A DNA stretch of 59,439 bases from the NCBI GenBank assembly GCA_001730095.1, contig MDLF01000034.1, forward strand, positions 1 to 59,439, in the 5' to 3' direction. Shown one piece after another: positions 1 through 7,624 of the stretch. A program made the position numbers and the translations under genes. Numbering within the stretch: the stretch's first letter is position 1; each line of letters starts with the position of its first letter. This DNA comes from Rhodobacteraceae bacterium (ex Bugula neritina AB1) (lineage in GTDB: Bacteria > Pseudomonadota > Alphaproteobacteria > Rhodobacterales > Rhodobacteraceae). The notes under the pieces are model-generated. The model was not told where the DNA came from and ran no database searches. It was given only the letters and a program-made list of their open reading frames with translations.

Positions 1-1047
1 CGGAAGCTCATGCAGCGACTGCTGAGGCAGCCCCATGCTGATGCCAGGATTATGGAAGCAACCAGCGGTGAAACCGCATTGGAGCACGCGGATCAGCCGG
101 TGGATGTGATCTTTCTGGACTATCTGCTGCCTGACGGCACCGGACTTGATCTGATAGCGCGGCTGAATGAAGCCTGGCCCAGGGCGGTGCTGTTCATGAC
201 CACGGGCCATGGTGACGAGGAAATTGCCAAAAGTGTCATTCTGGCCGGCGCCAGCGACTATATCCCCAAATCCTCTCTCAGCGCAGAAGCCCTGAAACGG
301 ATGATTGCAAACGGGCTGAAGGTTGCGGAGATGCGCTGGCGGCTTCACGAGCAGCAAAATGAGCTGCGGCTGTTCTCGGACGTGCTGATCCACGACATGC
401 GCGCGCCGCTGCGGGCCATCAAGTTTCTCAGCGACCAGATCCTGGAGGAATACAAAGACGGCGACCTCGAAGAGGTTGCCCGCCAGTTCAAGCTGATGAA
501 GAAGTCCGTGAACAAAACCTCCGAACTGATTGAACGGCTGGCCAGCCACATCAACCCGCACAGCACCGGCCGCGCGGAGCGTGTCACTGTCGACAGTCTT
601 TTTGACAGCCTACGTGCTGTTCTGGCCCAGGACCTTGCGGCGTCCAACGCGCAAATTGATTGGCACTCCGGCGGGTTGAGCGTTCTGTGTTTTCCGCCTG
701 ACATCGTGCAACTGCTGCAGAACCTGATCGGCAATGCCATTAAATACAGCGGTGGAAAGACGCCCGAGATCTCCGTTTTTGCCGAAGCCGCCCAGCCAGG
801 GCTGATGATCTCAGTTGCCGACAACGGCATTGGCGTGCCGACGGAATACCGCGAAAAGATTTTTGAACCGTTCAAGAGACTGCAGCGCGGCAGTGAGCAG
901 CCTGGCACCGGGTTGGGCTTGGCCACTTGCGCCAAAATCGCCAAGCGCCACATGGGTGTGATTTGGTGCGATCCGCAAACCGAAAGCGGCACGACGATCC
1001 GTTTCACGATCAGCCTGGAAGCACAGCCTGTCCGCGAAACGGCCTGA
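1..1047 (+). CDS. Hybrid response-regulator receiver / histidine kinase (5' end outside window)
   Basis: Two-component signalling protein. The frame is open from base 1 (Arg-Lys-Leu before the first Met at 10), so the gene starts before the window and the beginning of the receiver domain is missing. Numbered from that Met, the receiver shows the phospho-acceptor Asp in VIFLDYLLPDGTG (about D37) and the conserved Lys in YIPKSS (about K87). A kinase module follows: H-box HDMRAPLR (about H128), N-box LIGNAIKYS, G1 motif DNGIGVP and G2 motif GTGLGLA. Receiver-first, kinase-second order is seen in cytoplasmic hybrid kinases such as phytochrome-linked or chemotaxis-associated ones; no membrane segment is visible. 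No partner regulator is in the window, so the signal is unknown. The next 190 bases show no gene. Confidence 0.85.
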   Translation, partial: RKLMQRLLRQPHADARIMEATSGETALEHADQPVDVIFLDYLLPDGTGLDLIARLNEAWPRAVLFMTTGHGDEEIAKSVILAGASDYIPKSSLSAEALKRMIANGLKVAEMRWRLHEQQNELRLFSDVLIHDMRAPLRAIKFLSDQILEEYKDGDLEEVARQFKLMKKSVNKTSELIERLASHINPHSTGRAERVTVDSLFDSLRAVLAQDLAASNAQIDWHSGGLSVLCFPPDIVQLLQNLIGNAIKYSGGKTPEISVFAEAAQPGLMISVADNGIGVPTEYREKIFEPFKRLQRGSEQPGTGLGLATCAKIAKRHMGVIWCDPQTESGTTIRFTISLEAQPVRETA

Positions 1048-1239
1048 CCATACGATGAAAGCAGAGCACTGCCCTAAACAAACCCGTCGGAAAAGACACC
1101 TGCGCCCTGCTGCATCCGCCGCTGTCACTGGTGATTGCGCCGCTGTGACAGAAAGGTCAATTCCTGAACCGCCAGAAAAACCAATCACCGCCCGGTCGAC
1201 TGCCCAGCTGCAACCCTGCAGACGGCTTCTGAGCAGCGG

Positions 1240-1854
1240 TTAGCCTTCGAGCGACACCCAAAGCACCTTGGCATCCTCATCGCTGACCGAGACGCAGCCA
1301 TGACCCATGCCGCTGTCATAATAGACGGAATCCCCGGCCCCCATGCGCAGTGGGCGGTAGTGTTCGGTGTAGAGGATCAATTCACCGCTCAACACAAACA
1401 TGAATTCCTCGCCTTGGTGGCGGACCCAATTGTCGAACTCCGTTACATCGCGCGCTTTGATTGTGCTGATGTACGGGACCATGCGCTTGCTGGTGAGTTC
1501 GCTGCACAAAAGTTCATGATCGTAAGTAGAGGTTTCCTTGTGCTCGCCTTCCCCTGTGCGGGTAAAGTCCCGGCGCCCGGTCACGCCGCTTTGGCTGGAC
1601 TGCACAAACAACTGCGGTGTCTCCAGTTCCAGCGTCTGCATCAGGCGGCGGATGATCTCGAAACTGGGGCGGGTCTGGTTGTTCTCGATCTTGGACAGGG
1701 TAGACCTGCCAATGGCGGCGGCCCGGGCAGCTTCCTCCAGCGTCAACCCCTTTTCCTTACGCGCTTCGCGAATCATTTTTCCCAGGATTTCACCATCCGG
1801 CGCCTCGATAGCCTCTGGGCCCAGTCCTATTTCTTCTGAGGGAATTGGTTCCAT
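1240..1854 (-). CDS. XRE-family regulator with C-terminal cupin domain
   Basis: DNA-binding regulator of 204 residues. An HTH_3 domain lies at about residues 25-80 (LTLEEAARAAAIGRSTLSKIENNQTRPS) and a cupin_2 sensor domain at about 125-200 (HQGEEFMFVLSGELILYTEHYRPLRMGAGDSVYYDSGMGHG). This architecture is typical of small-metabolite-responsive regulators of amino acid and amine catabolism, such as PuuR-like proteins. It is divergent from lpdA and the glycine cleavage genes, so it probably controls them and itself. The ATG at 1854 has AGGAG about 10 bases upstream. The 173-base spacer to lpdA holds two short inverted repeats that could be its operator. The ligand is not deducible; glycine or a related amine is a guess from context. 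Confidence 0.85.
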   Translation of the reverse strand: MEPIPSEEIGLGPEAIEAPDGEILGKMIREARKEKGLTLEEAARAAAIGRSTLSKIENNQTRPSFEIIRRLMQTLELETPQLFVQSSQSGVTGRRDFTRTGEGEHKETSTYDHELLCSELTSKRMVPYISTIKARDVTEFDNWVRHQGEEFMFVLSGELILYTEHYRPLRMGAGDSVYYDSGMGHGCVSVSDEDAKVLWVSLEG

Positions 1855-1929
1855 TTCTGCAAATTCTCCTGATCCGCAAACACTTTAGCTTTGATGCATT
1901 TTCTGGTCAAAATTTCCATCACCACAATT

Positions 1930-1966
1930 ATTGCTTGCAATAGGGGAAAAGTTTCCTGTAGGAAAC
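1930..1966. promoter_or_regulatory. Candidate operator palindromes between the XRE-cupin gene and lpdA
   Basis: Two inverted repeats sit in the divergent spacer. One is ATTGC-TT-GCAAT at 1930-1941. The other is GTTTCC-TGTA-GGAAAC at 1951-1966, with exact 6-base arms. Their place between a divergently transcribed XRE-cupin regulator and its likely target suggests operator function. Neither is proven, and the second is the better symmetric site. Confidence 0.4.
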
Positions 1967-2027
1967 ACGGTGTCGCATACAGCTCAATACGCGCCGGTCC
2001 TGGACCGCTTGCCGCAGGAGACATCAC

Positions 2028-3410
2028 ATGAGCGCATATGATCTGATCGTGATCGGAGCCGGTCCGGGCGGTTATGTCGCAGCAATCCGGGCGGCACAGC
2101 TGGGCCTGAAGGTTGCCTGCGTCGAAGGCCGCGGTTCTCTGGGCGGCACCTGCCTCAACGTTGGCTGCATTCCCTCCAAGGCGCTGCTGACCTCCTCAGG
2201 CAAGTTTGCCGAACTCACCGATCTCTCCTCGCACGGCATTTCCGTCGGCGCGATCAACCTGGATCTGGGCACGCTGATGGCGCGCAAAGACAAGATCGTT
2301 GGCGACCTGACCAAAGGCATCGCCTTCCTTTTCAAGAAGAACGGCGTCGACCACATTGAAGGCTGGGCCAATATCCCGGCGCCCGGCCAGGTGCAGGTCG
2401 GCGATGACACATACAGTGCAACGAACATTCTCGTCGCCACCGGATCGGAACCCACCGCCCTCTCCGGCGTGGAGATAGATGAGGTGGACGTGCTGAGCAG
2501 CACCGGTGCGCTGTCGCTTGACGCCGCGCCAAAGCATTTGGTTGTGATCGGTGCCGGCGTGATCGGGCTTGAACTGGGTCAGGTCTGGTCACGCCTTGGG
2601 TCCAGGGTGACGATTGTGGAATACCTGGACCGTATTCTGCCCGGCATCGATGGTGAAATAGCCAAACTGTCCCAGCGTGCCCTGTCCAAGCGCGGATTGA
2701 AGTTCCAACTGGGCCGGGCTTTGAAATCCGTCGAAAAAGGTGAACACGGCCTGACCCTGACCCTTGACCGCACGGGCAAGGACACCGAAGAGCAGATCGA
2801 GGCCGACAAGGTGTTGATCGCCATCGGCCGCCGCCCGGTGACCCGTGGTCTGGGCCTGGAGAAGCTTGGTGTCTCTGTCAACGCCAGCGGCTATATCGAA
2901 GTCGACGAAACTTTCCAAACCTCTGTCCCCGGCATCTTTGCCATCGGCGACTGCGTGCCCGGCCCGATGCTGGCCCACAAGGCCGAGGAAGATGGCGTTG
3001 CCTGCGTTGAAATCATCGCGGGCGAACACGGCCACGTGGACTACAACACTGTTCCGGGCGTGGTCTACACCGATCCCGAGGTGGCCTCAGTCGGGCAGAC
3101 AGAAGAAGCGCTGAAGGAAGCAGGCACCAACTACATTGCCGGCAAGTTTGCCTTCATGGCCAACTCCCGTGCCCGCTCCACCGGCGAGACCGACGGCGCC
3201 GTCAAAGTGCTGGCCACGCCTGAGGGAAAGATCCTCGGCGCCCATATCTGCGGCACGCATAGCGGTGACCTGATTGCAGAGCTGGTGCTGGCCATGACCA
3301 AGGGCGCGACGGTCGAGGAGGTTGCACGGACCTGCCACGCACATCCTGCAATGGGCGAGGCTGTGAAAGAAGCCTGCCTCGACGCCCTTGGCCGTGCCAT
3401 CCACGCCTGA
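2028..3410 (+). CDS. lpdA: Dihydrolipoyl dehydrogenase (L protein / E3)
   Basis: Flavoprotein that reoxidises dihydrolipoamide with NAD+, here most likely for the glycine cleavage H protein. The 460 residues are normal for the family. Visible features: N-terminal FAD Rossmann motif GAGPGGYVAA; redox-active disulfide in GGTCLNVGCIPSK (C42/C47); second dinucleotide motif GAGVIGLELG; FAD motif AIGDC; and the C-terminal His-Glu pair region HAHPAMGEAVKEA. It is the first gene of a plus-strand run (lpdA-lipA-symporter-gcvTHP), 18 bases ahead of lipA, and starts at an ATG preceded by GGAGA. The link to lipA and gcv genes argues for a glycine-cleavage-dedicated copy rather than the pyruvate dehydrogenase E3. 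Confidence 0.95.
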   Translation: MSAYDLIVIGAGPGGYVAAIRAAQLGLKVACVEGRGSLGGTCLNVGCIPSKALLTSSGKFAELTDLSSHGISVGAINLDLGTLMARKDKIVGDLTKGIAFLFKKNGVDHIEGWANIPAPGQVQVGDDTYSATNILVATGSEPTALSGVEIDEVDVLSSTGALSLDAAPKHLVVIGAGVIGLELGQVWSRLGSRVTIVEYLDRILPGIDGEIAKLSQRALSKRGLKFQLGRALKSVEKGEHGLTLTLDRTGKDTEEQIEADKVLIAIGRRPVTRGLGLEKLGVSVNASGYIEVDETFQTSVPGIFAIGDCVPGPMLAHKAEEDGVACVEIIAGEHGHVDYNTVPGVVYTDPEVASVGQTEEALKEAGTNYIAGKFAFMANSRARSTGETDGAVKVLATPEGKILGAHICGTHSGDLIAELVLAMTKGATVEEVARTCHAHPAMGEAVKEACLDALGRAIHA

Positions 3411-3428
3411 CCCTGAGGGAGCTGCAAA

Positions 3429-4373
3429 ATGACGATCCAGCTGAGACCCCGCCACCCGGAAAAAGCCCATAGGGCCGACAGTGCCATTCCGCGCAAACCG
3501 AAGTGGATCCGCAAGAAGAAGATCGACAGCCCGGAGTACTATGAAACCCGCAAGCTGATGCGGGAACATGATCTGGCAACCGTCTGCGAAGAGGCCGCCT
3601 GCCCCAACATCGGCGAATGCTGGTCCAAGCGCCACGCCACCATGATGATCATGGGCGAGGTCTGCACCCGGGGCTGCTCTTTCTGCAATGTGACCACCGG
3701 CAAACCGGACACGCTGGACGCGTTTGAGCCCGGCCGGGTTGCCGCAGCGGTCAAGAAATTGGGGTTGCGCCACGTGGTGATCACCTCTGTCGACCGGGAC
3801 GACCTGCAGGACGGTGGCGCGGAACATATCGCCCAGACCATCCGCGCCACCCGCCATCAGAACCCCGGCACCACCATCGAGGTGCTGACCCCGGATTTCC
3901 TGGGCAAGGGCGCAGCGGCGGATGCGGTATTCGAGGCCGCACCGGACGTTTTCAACCACAACCTGGAAACCGTACCGCGGCTTTACCCGCGGGTGCGGCC
4001 AGGTGCGCGCTATTACACCTCGCTGCGGCTGCTGGACGATGCCAAACGCGCCAATCCGCAGCTGTTCACCAAGTCCGGCATCATGGTCGGCCTGGGCGAG
4101 AGCCTCGACGACGTGCGTCAGGTGATGGATGATCTGCGGGCCGCACAGGTCGATTTCCTGACCGTGGGCCAATACCTGCAGCCCACCCCGAAACACCACC
4201 CGATCGACCGCTTCTGGTCGCCGGAAGAATTCGAGCAGCTGGAACAAATCGCCCGCGCCAAAGGGTTCCTGCACGTGTCTGCGACGCCGCTGACCCGTTC
4301 ATCCTTCCATGCGGATGAAGATTTTGCCGCCCTGAAGGAGGCCCTTCAGATGACCTTGGCAAAGGGTAATTGA
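3429..4373 (+). CDS. lipA: Lipoyl synthase
   Basis: Radical SAM enzyme that inserts two sulfurs into octanoyl groups on carrier proteins to make lipoyl cofactor. Both iron-sulfur motifs are visible: the auxiliary cluster set [12 protein letters not shown] (C53, C58, C64) and the radical SAM CxxxCxxC set CTRGCSFC (C79, C83, C86). The C-terminal RSSFHA stretch matches the RSSYHA motif that ligates the auxiliary cluster. At 314 residues it is full length. It lies 18 bases after lpdA, so the two are probably co-transcribed. The placement makes sense: it supplies the lipoyl group needed by GcvH, encoded 2.8 kb downstream. Confidence 0.96.
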   Translation: MTIQLRPRHPEKAHRADSAIPRKPKWIRKKKIDSPEYYETRKLMREHDLATVCEEAACPNIGECWSKRHATMMIMGEVCTRGCSFCNVTTGKPDTLDAFEPGRVAAAVKKLGLRHVVITSVDRDDLQDGGAEHIAQTIRATRHQNPGTTIEVLTPDFLGKGAAADAVFEAAPDVFNHNLETVPRLYPRVRPGARYYTSLRLLDDAKRANPQLFTKSGIMVGLGESLDDVRQVMDDLRAAQVDFLTVGQYLQPTPKHHPIDRFWSPEEFEQLEQIARAKGFLHVSATPLTRSSFHADEDFAALKEALQMTLAKGN

Positions 4374-4510
4374 CCCAAATGCAATCAGGAGTAGTCTCAT
4401 GGTGAGAAATCACACTCAAATTCGGAAGACGCCCGGCAACGGCACAATGGTCAGACGTTCGCACGTGAAACGTTCGAATTCAGATGCCAGCAACAAACGG
4501 AGGACTGGCG

Positions 4511-5935
4511 ATGTCGTTTCTTGAGAGCATATTCGGCACCATTGGTGACCTGACATGGGGCTGGTCGCTGATCCCCTTCCTGGTGATTTTCGGCGGGTTT
4601 CTGACCATCGCCACCGGGTTTGTTCAGTTCCGCTATTTCAAACGTATGTTCCGGGTGCTGTCTGGCAGCAACCAGACCGCGGATCCGAATACCATTACCG
4701 CCCGCGAGGCGCTGTTCGTGTCCATCGGCGGCAGGGTTGGCGGCGGCAACATTGCCGGCGTTGCGGTGGCGATCACCCTTGGCGGCCCCGGCGCAGTGTT
4801 CTGGATGTGGGCAATTGCCGTCGTCGGCATGGCCACCAGCCTGGTGGAATGCACCCTCGCACAGGTCTACAAGCGCCGCCAGGAAGACGGCTCCTTCCGT
4901 GGCGGCCCGGCCCGGATGATCCTGCACGGCCTGGGCGAAAACTACCGCTGGCTGGCGGTGATCTATGCGGTCTGTCTGGTCGCAGCCTTTGGCATCGGTT
5001 TCCCGGCATTCCAGGGCAACACCGTTGCGGGTGCAGCTGAAAACGCCTTTGGCCTCAGCCGACTGATCACAGGCGCAGTGCTGACAGTTGGCACCGGCTA
5101 TATCGTCTTTGGCGGCATGCAGCGGATCGCCAAGGCGTCGGACATTATCGTGCCGGTCATGGCGCTTGGCTATATCGCGATGGCGCTCATCGTGATCGTG
5201 CTGAACATCGGTGACATCCCGGCTGCCTTTGCGTCTATTTTTGCCAACGCATTCGGCTTTGAAGAAGCCGTCAGCGGCGGTATGGGTGCTGCCATCGCCC
5301 AGGGCCTGCGCCGCGGCCTGTTCTCGAACGAAGCCGGTCTTGGCTCAGCACCTAACGTCGCAGCCACTGCCGACGTGCGCCATCCGATCAGCCAGGGCAT
5401 CACCCAGTCCTTCTCGGTCTTCGTCGACACAATCGTGATCTGCTCCTGTACCGCACTGATGATCCTTGTCAGCGACGTCTATCAGCCGGGCGCCGATATC
5501 GACGGTGTGGTCCTGACCCAGAACGCTTTGGCGGACAGTTTGGGCAATTGGACCAGCTACTTTCTGACCCTTGCGGTCCTGCTGTTCGCCTTCAGCTCGA
5601 TCATCTACAACTACTATCTGGGCGAAAACGCGATTTCGGTCTTTACCAAGAACAGAACCGCGATCCTGGTGTTCAAGCTGGCGCTGATGGCGATTGTCTT
5701 CCTGGGCGCCGTGGCCCCTGGCGCGACTTCGGTGTTCTTCTTCTCCGATCCGCTGATGGGCGTCCTGGCCATCGTCAACCTGCTCGCGCTGATGATGCTG
5801 TTCCCGGTGCTGGCCCGCGTGCTGAGCGATTTCGACAAGCAGTTGAAAGCCGGCACCGACCGCCCGGTCTTTGACCCGGCACAATTCCCGGATCTTGATC
5901 TGGATCATTCTGCCTGGAACAAAAAAGCCGAATGA
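4511..5935 (+). CDS. Sodium:alanine/glycine symporter (AGCS family)
   Basis: Inner-membrane Na+-coupled transporter for alanine or glycine, about 474 residues with many hydrophobic helices. Family signatures are clear: GGRVGGGNIAGVAVAITLGGPGAVFWMW near the N terminus, and GLRRGLFSNEAGLGSAPNVAATADVRHPISQG in the middle. The start at 4511 is chosen over an in-frame ATG at 4484 because GGAGG lies 7-8 bases upstream of it. It sits between lipA and gcvT, so glycine uptake and glycine cleavage would be co-expressed. A perfect 8-bp hairpin follows the stop codon. Confidence 0.92.
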   Translation: MSFLESIFGTIGDLTWGWSLIPFLVIFGGFLTIATGFVQFRYFKRMFRVLSGSNQTADPNTITAREALFVSIGGRVGGGNIAGVAVAITLGGPGAVFWMWAIAVVGMATSLVECTLAQVYKRRQEDGSFRGGPARMILHGLGENYRWLAVIYAVCLVAAFGIGFPAFQGNTVAGAAENAFGLSRLITGAVLTVGTGYIVFGGMQRIAKASDIIVPVMALGYIAMALIVIVLNIGDIPAAFASIFANAFGFEEAVSGGMGAAIAQGLRRGLFSNEAGLGSAPNVAATADVRHPISQGITQSFSVFVDTIVICSCTALMILVSDVYQPGADIDGVVLTQNALADSLGNWTSYFLTLAVLLFAFSSIIYNYYLGENAISVFTKNRTAILVFKLALMAIVFLGAVAPGATSVFFFSDPLMGVLAIVNLLALMMLFPVLARVLSDFDKQLKAGTDRPVFDPAQFPDLDLDHSAWNKKAE

Positions 5936-5964
5936 CCTTGGGCAGATCCCCCAAAACCAATCGC

Positions 5965-5984
5965 GGAGGGCGTCAGCGCCCTCC
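5965..5984 (+). other. Intercistronic hairpin between the symporter gene and gcvT
   Basis: GGAGGGCG and CGCCCTCC form a perfect 8-bp stem with a TCAG loop. No T-tract follows, so it is more likely an mRNA stabiliser or processing point than a strong terminator. Confidence 0.55.
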
Positions 5985-6020
5985 CACCTCCTTCCACCCC
6001 CTTCTGCAAAGGCGCACAGG

Positions 6021-7118
6021 ATGACCGACACACCCAAACTCACCCCGCTTTATGACCTGCATGTCGAGCTTGGCGGCAAGATGGTCGACTTTGCCGGCTG
6101 GGACATGCCGGTCCAGTACCCCATGGGCATCATGGGCGAGCACAAACAGTGCCGCGAGAAGGCCGCGCTGTTTGACGTCTCCCACATGGGCCAGGTGATC
6201 CTGCGCGGCGACAACGTGGGCACCAAGCTGGAATCGCTCTGCCCGCAAGCCTTTGCAACCCTGAAAGCGGGCAAAGCCCGCTACGGCTTCTTCACCAACG
6301 AAGACGGCGGCATCCTGGATGATCTGATCGTCTCCAACGCCGGAGACCACTATTTTGTGGTGGTGAACGCAGCACTTCGCCACCAGGACATCCCGCACAT
6401 GCGGGCCAACCTGGACGACGTCGAAGTGACCGAAATCTTCGACCGCGCGCTGGTTGCCGTGCAAGGCCCCAAAGCCGAGGACGTTGTGGGCGAGCTGTGC
6501 CCCGTCGCCCGTGAGCTGAAATTCATGGAAACAACCCTGGCAGACATCGGCGGTGTCGAATGCCGCATTTCCCGCCTCGGCTACACCGGCGAAGACGGCT
6601 ATGAGATCTCGATCCCCGAAGCAGACGCCATCCGCCTGTCCAAACTGTTCCTGGCCCATGACGATTGCGAGCCTGCAGGCCTGGGTGCCCGCGACTCCTT
6701 GCGTCTCGAAGCCGGTCTCTGCCTCTATGGCAACGACATAGACCCGTCGACTTCGCCGATCGAAGCATCGCTGGCCTGGGCCATCCAGAAGCGCCGCAAA
6801 GAAGAAGGCGGCTTCCCCGGTGCTGCCCGCATCCAAAAGGAACTGGCTGAAGGCGCCGCCAAGAAACTGGTCGGCATCAAGCCAGAAGGCCGTGCCCCCG
6901 CCCGCCGAGATGTGGAAATCCAATCCGCTGAAGGCAACACGATTGGCACGATTACTTCAGGAAGCTTCGGCCCCACAATCGGCGGCCCAGTCGCAATGGG
7001 ATACGTTTCGGCAGGCCACGGCACGCCGGGCGAAAAAGTGAACCTCATCATCCGCGGCAAGGCGCAGCCAGCTGAGATCGTTGTCCTGCCCTTTGTCACC
7101 CAGAACTACAAACGCTAA
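6021..7118 (+). CDS. gcvT: Glycine cleavage system T protein (aminomethyltransferase)
   Basis: Transfers the aminomethyl group held on lipoyl-GcvH to tetrahydrofolate, releasing ammonia. The product is about 365 residues, normal for the family. The N terminus TPLYDLHVELGGKMVDFAGWDMPVQYP and the motif FDVSHMGQ are typical of bacterial GcvT, as are GYTGEDGYEIS and GLGARDSLRLEAGLCLYGND. The longer frame from 5871 overlaps the symporter gene and is rejected; ATG 6021 gives the conserved N terminus. It is followed 21 bases later by gcvH, with an AGGAG ribosome site in that gap. Confidence 0.96.
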   Translation: MTDTPKLTPLYDLHVELGGKMVDFAGWDMPVQYPMGIMGEHKQCREKAALFDVSHMGQVILRGDNVGTKLESLCPQAFATLKAGKARYGFFTNEDGGILDDLIVSNAGDHYFVVVNAALRHQDIPHMRANLDDVEVTEIFDRALVAVQGPKAEDVVGELCPVARELKFMETTLADIGGVECRISRLGYTGEDGYEISIPEADAIRLSKLFLAHDDCEPAGLGARDSLRLEAGLCLYGNDIDPSTSPIEASLAWAIQKRRKEEGGFPGAARIQKELAEGAAKKLVGIKPEGRAPARRDVEIQSAEGNTIGTITSGSFGPTIGGPVAMGYVSAGHGTPGEKVNLIIRGKAQPAEIVVLPFVTQNYKR

Positions 7119-7139
7119 GCCATCATCAGGAGAGTCAAA

Positions 7140-7505
7140 ATGGCCACCTATTATTCCGAAGACCACGAGTGGATCACCGTTGAAGGCGACACTGCAACCC
7201 TGGGCATCACCCAGCACGCGGCAGACCAACTGGGCGAAGTTGTCTTTGTCGAACAGCGCGAAGCCGGCGACGCGTTTGAAAAAGGCGGCGAGATCGGCGT
7301 CATCGAATCCGTAAAAGCAGCCTCTGAAATCTATGCGCCGCTGAACGGCGAAGTGATCGCGGCCAATGAGGCCCTGGCCGACAACCCCGGCGCCCTGAAC
7401 GAAAGCCCAGAAGGCGACGCCTGGATTTACAAGATCAAGATCTCGGACGCGTCCCAGCTGGACGACCTGATGGATCTGGACGGCTACAAAGCCCTGATCG
7501 GCTGA
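7140..7505 (+). CDS. gcvH: Glycine cleavage system H protein (lipoyl carrier)
   Basis: Small lipoylated shuttle protein that carries the aminomethyl intermediate between GcvP, GcvT and the L protein. At 121 residues it is full length. The lipoyl-accepting Lys is in IESVKAASE (about K59), with the family motif GITQHAADQLGEVVFVE upstream. It lies between gcvT and gcvP in the standard order. The 119-base gap to gcvP is longer than others in this run and contains a dispersed palindromic element. Confidence 0.97.
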   Translation: MATYYSEDHEWITVEGDTATLGITQHAADQLGEVVFVEQREAGDAFEKGGEIGVIESVKAASEIYAPLNGEVIAANEALADNPGALNESPEGDAWIYKIKISDASQLDDLMDLDGYKALIG

Positions 7506-7540
7506 CCCCAGCGGCGGCTGTGCTGCCACCTGCACGGATC

Positions 7541-7581
7541 CGCCATTCTTCTGGCTAAAAATATCCCCGCCGGAGGCTCCC
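7541..7581. repeat. Dispersed Roseobacter-type intergenic element, copy in the gcvH-gcvP gap
   Basis: The stretch beginning ATTCTTCTGGCTAAAAATAT and running into CCCCGCCGGAGG resembles the better-preserved stretch at 49821-49880 (CTTCTTTCTGGTTCCAAATA then a CCCGGG block). From general familiarity, this CTTC..CTGG..AAATA..CCC pattern recurs in Rhodobacteraceae intergenic DNA. Family membership is inferred from two divergent copies only. Confidence 0.4.
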
Positions 7582-7624
7582 ATTCTTCCGGCCGGGCGTG
7601 ACCTTCAAACAGGAGCGCTTGCAA

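Noticed and set aside
1855-2027. Possible glycine riboswitch before lpdA (also considered at 5936-6020 before gcvT)
   Set aside because: The conserved glycine aptamer cores were not seen by eye in either spacer; a covariance search would be decisive.
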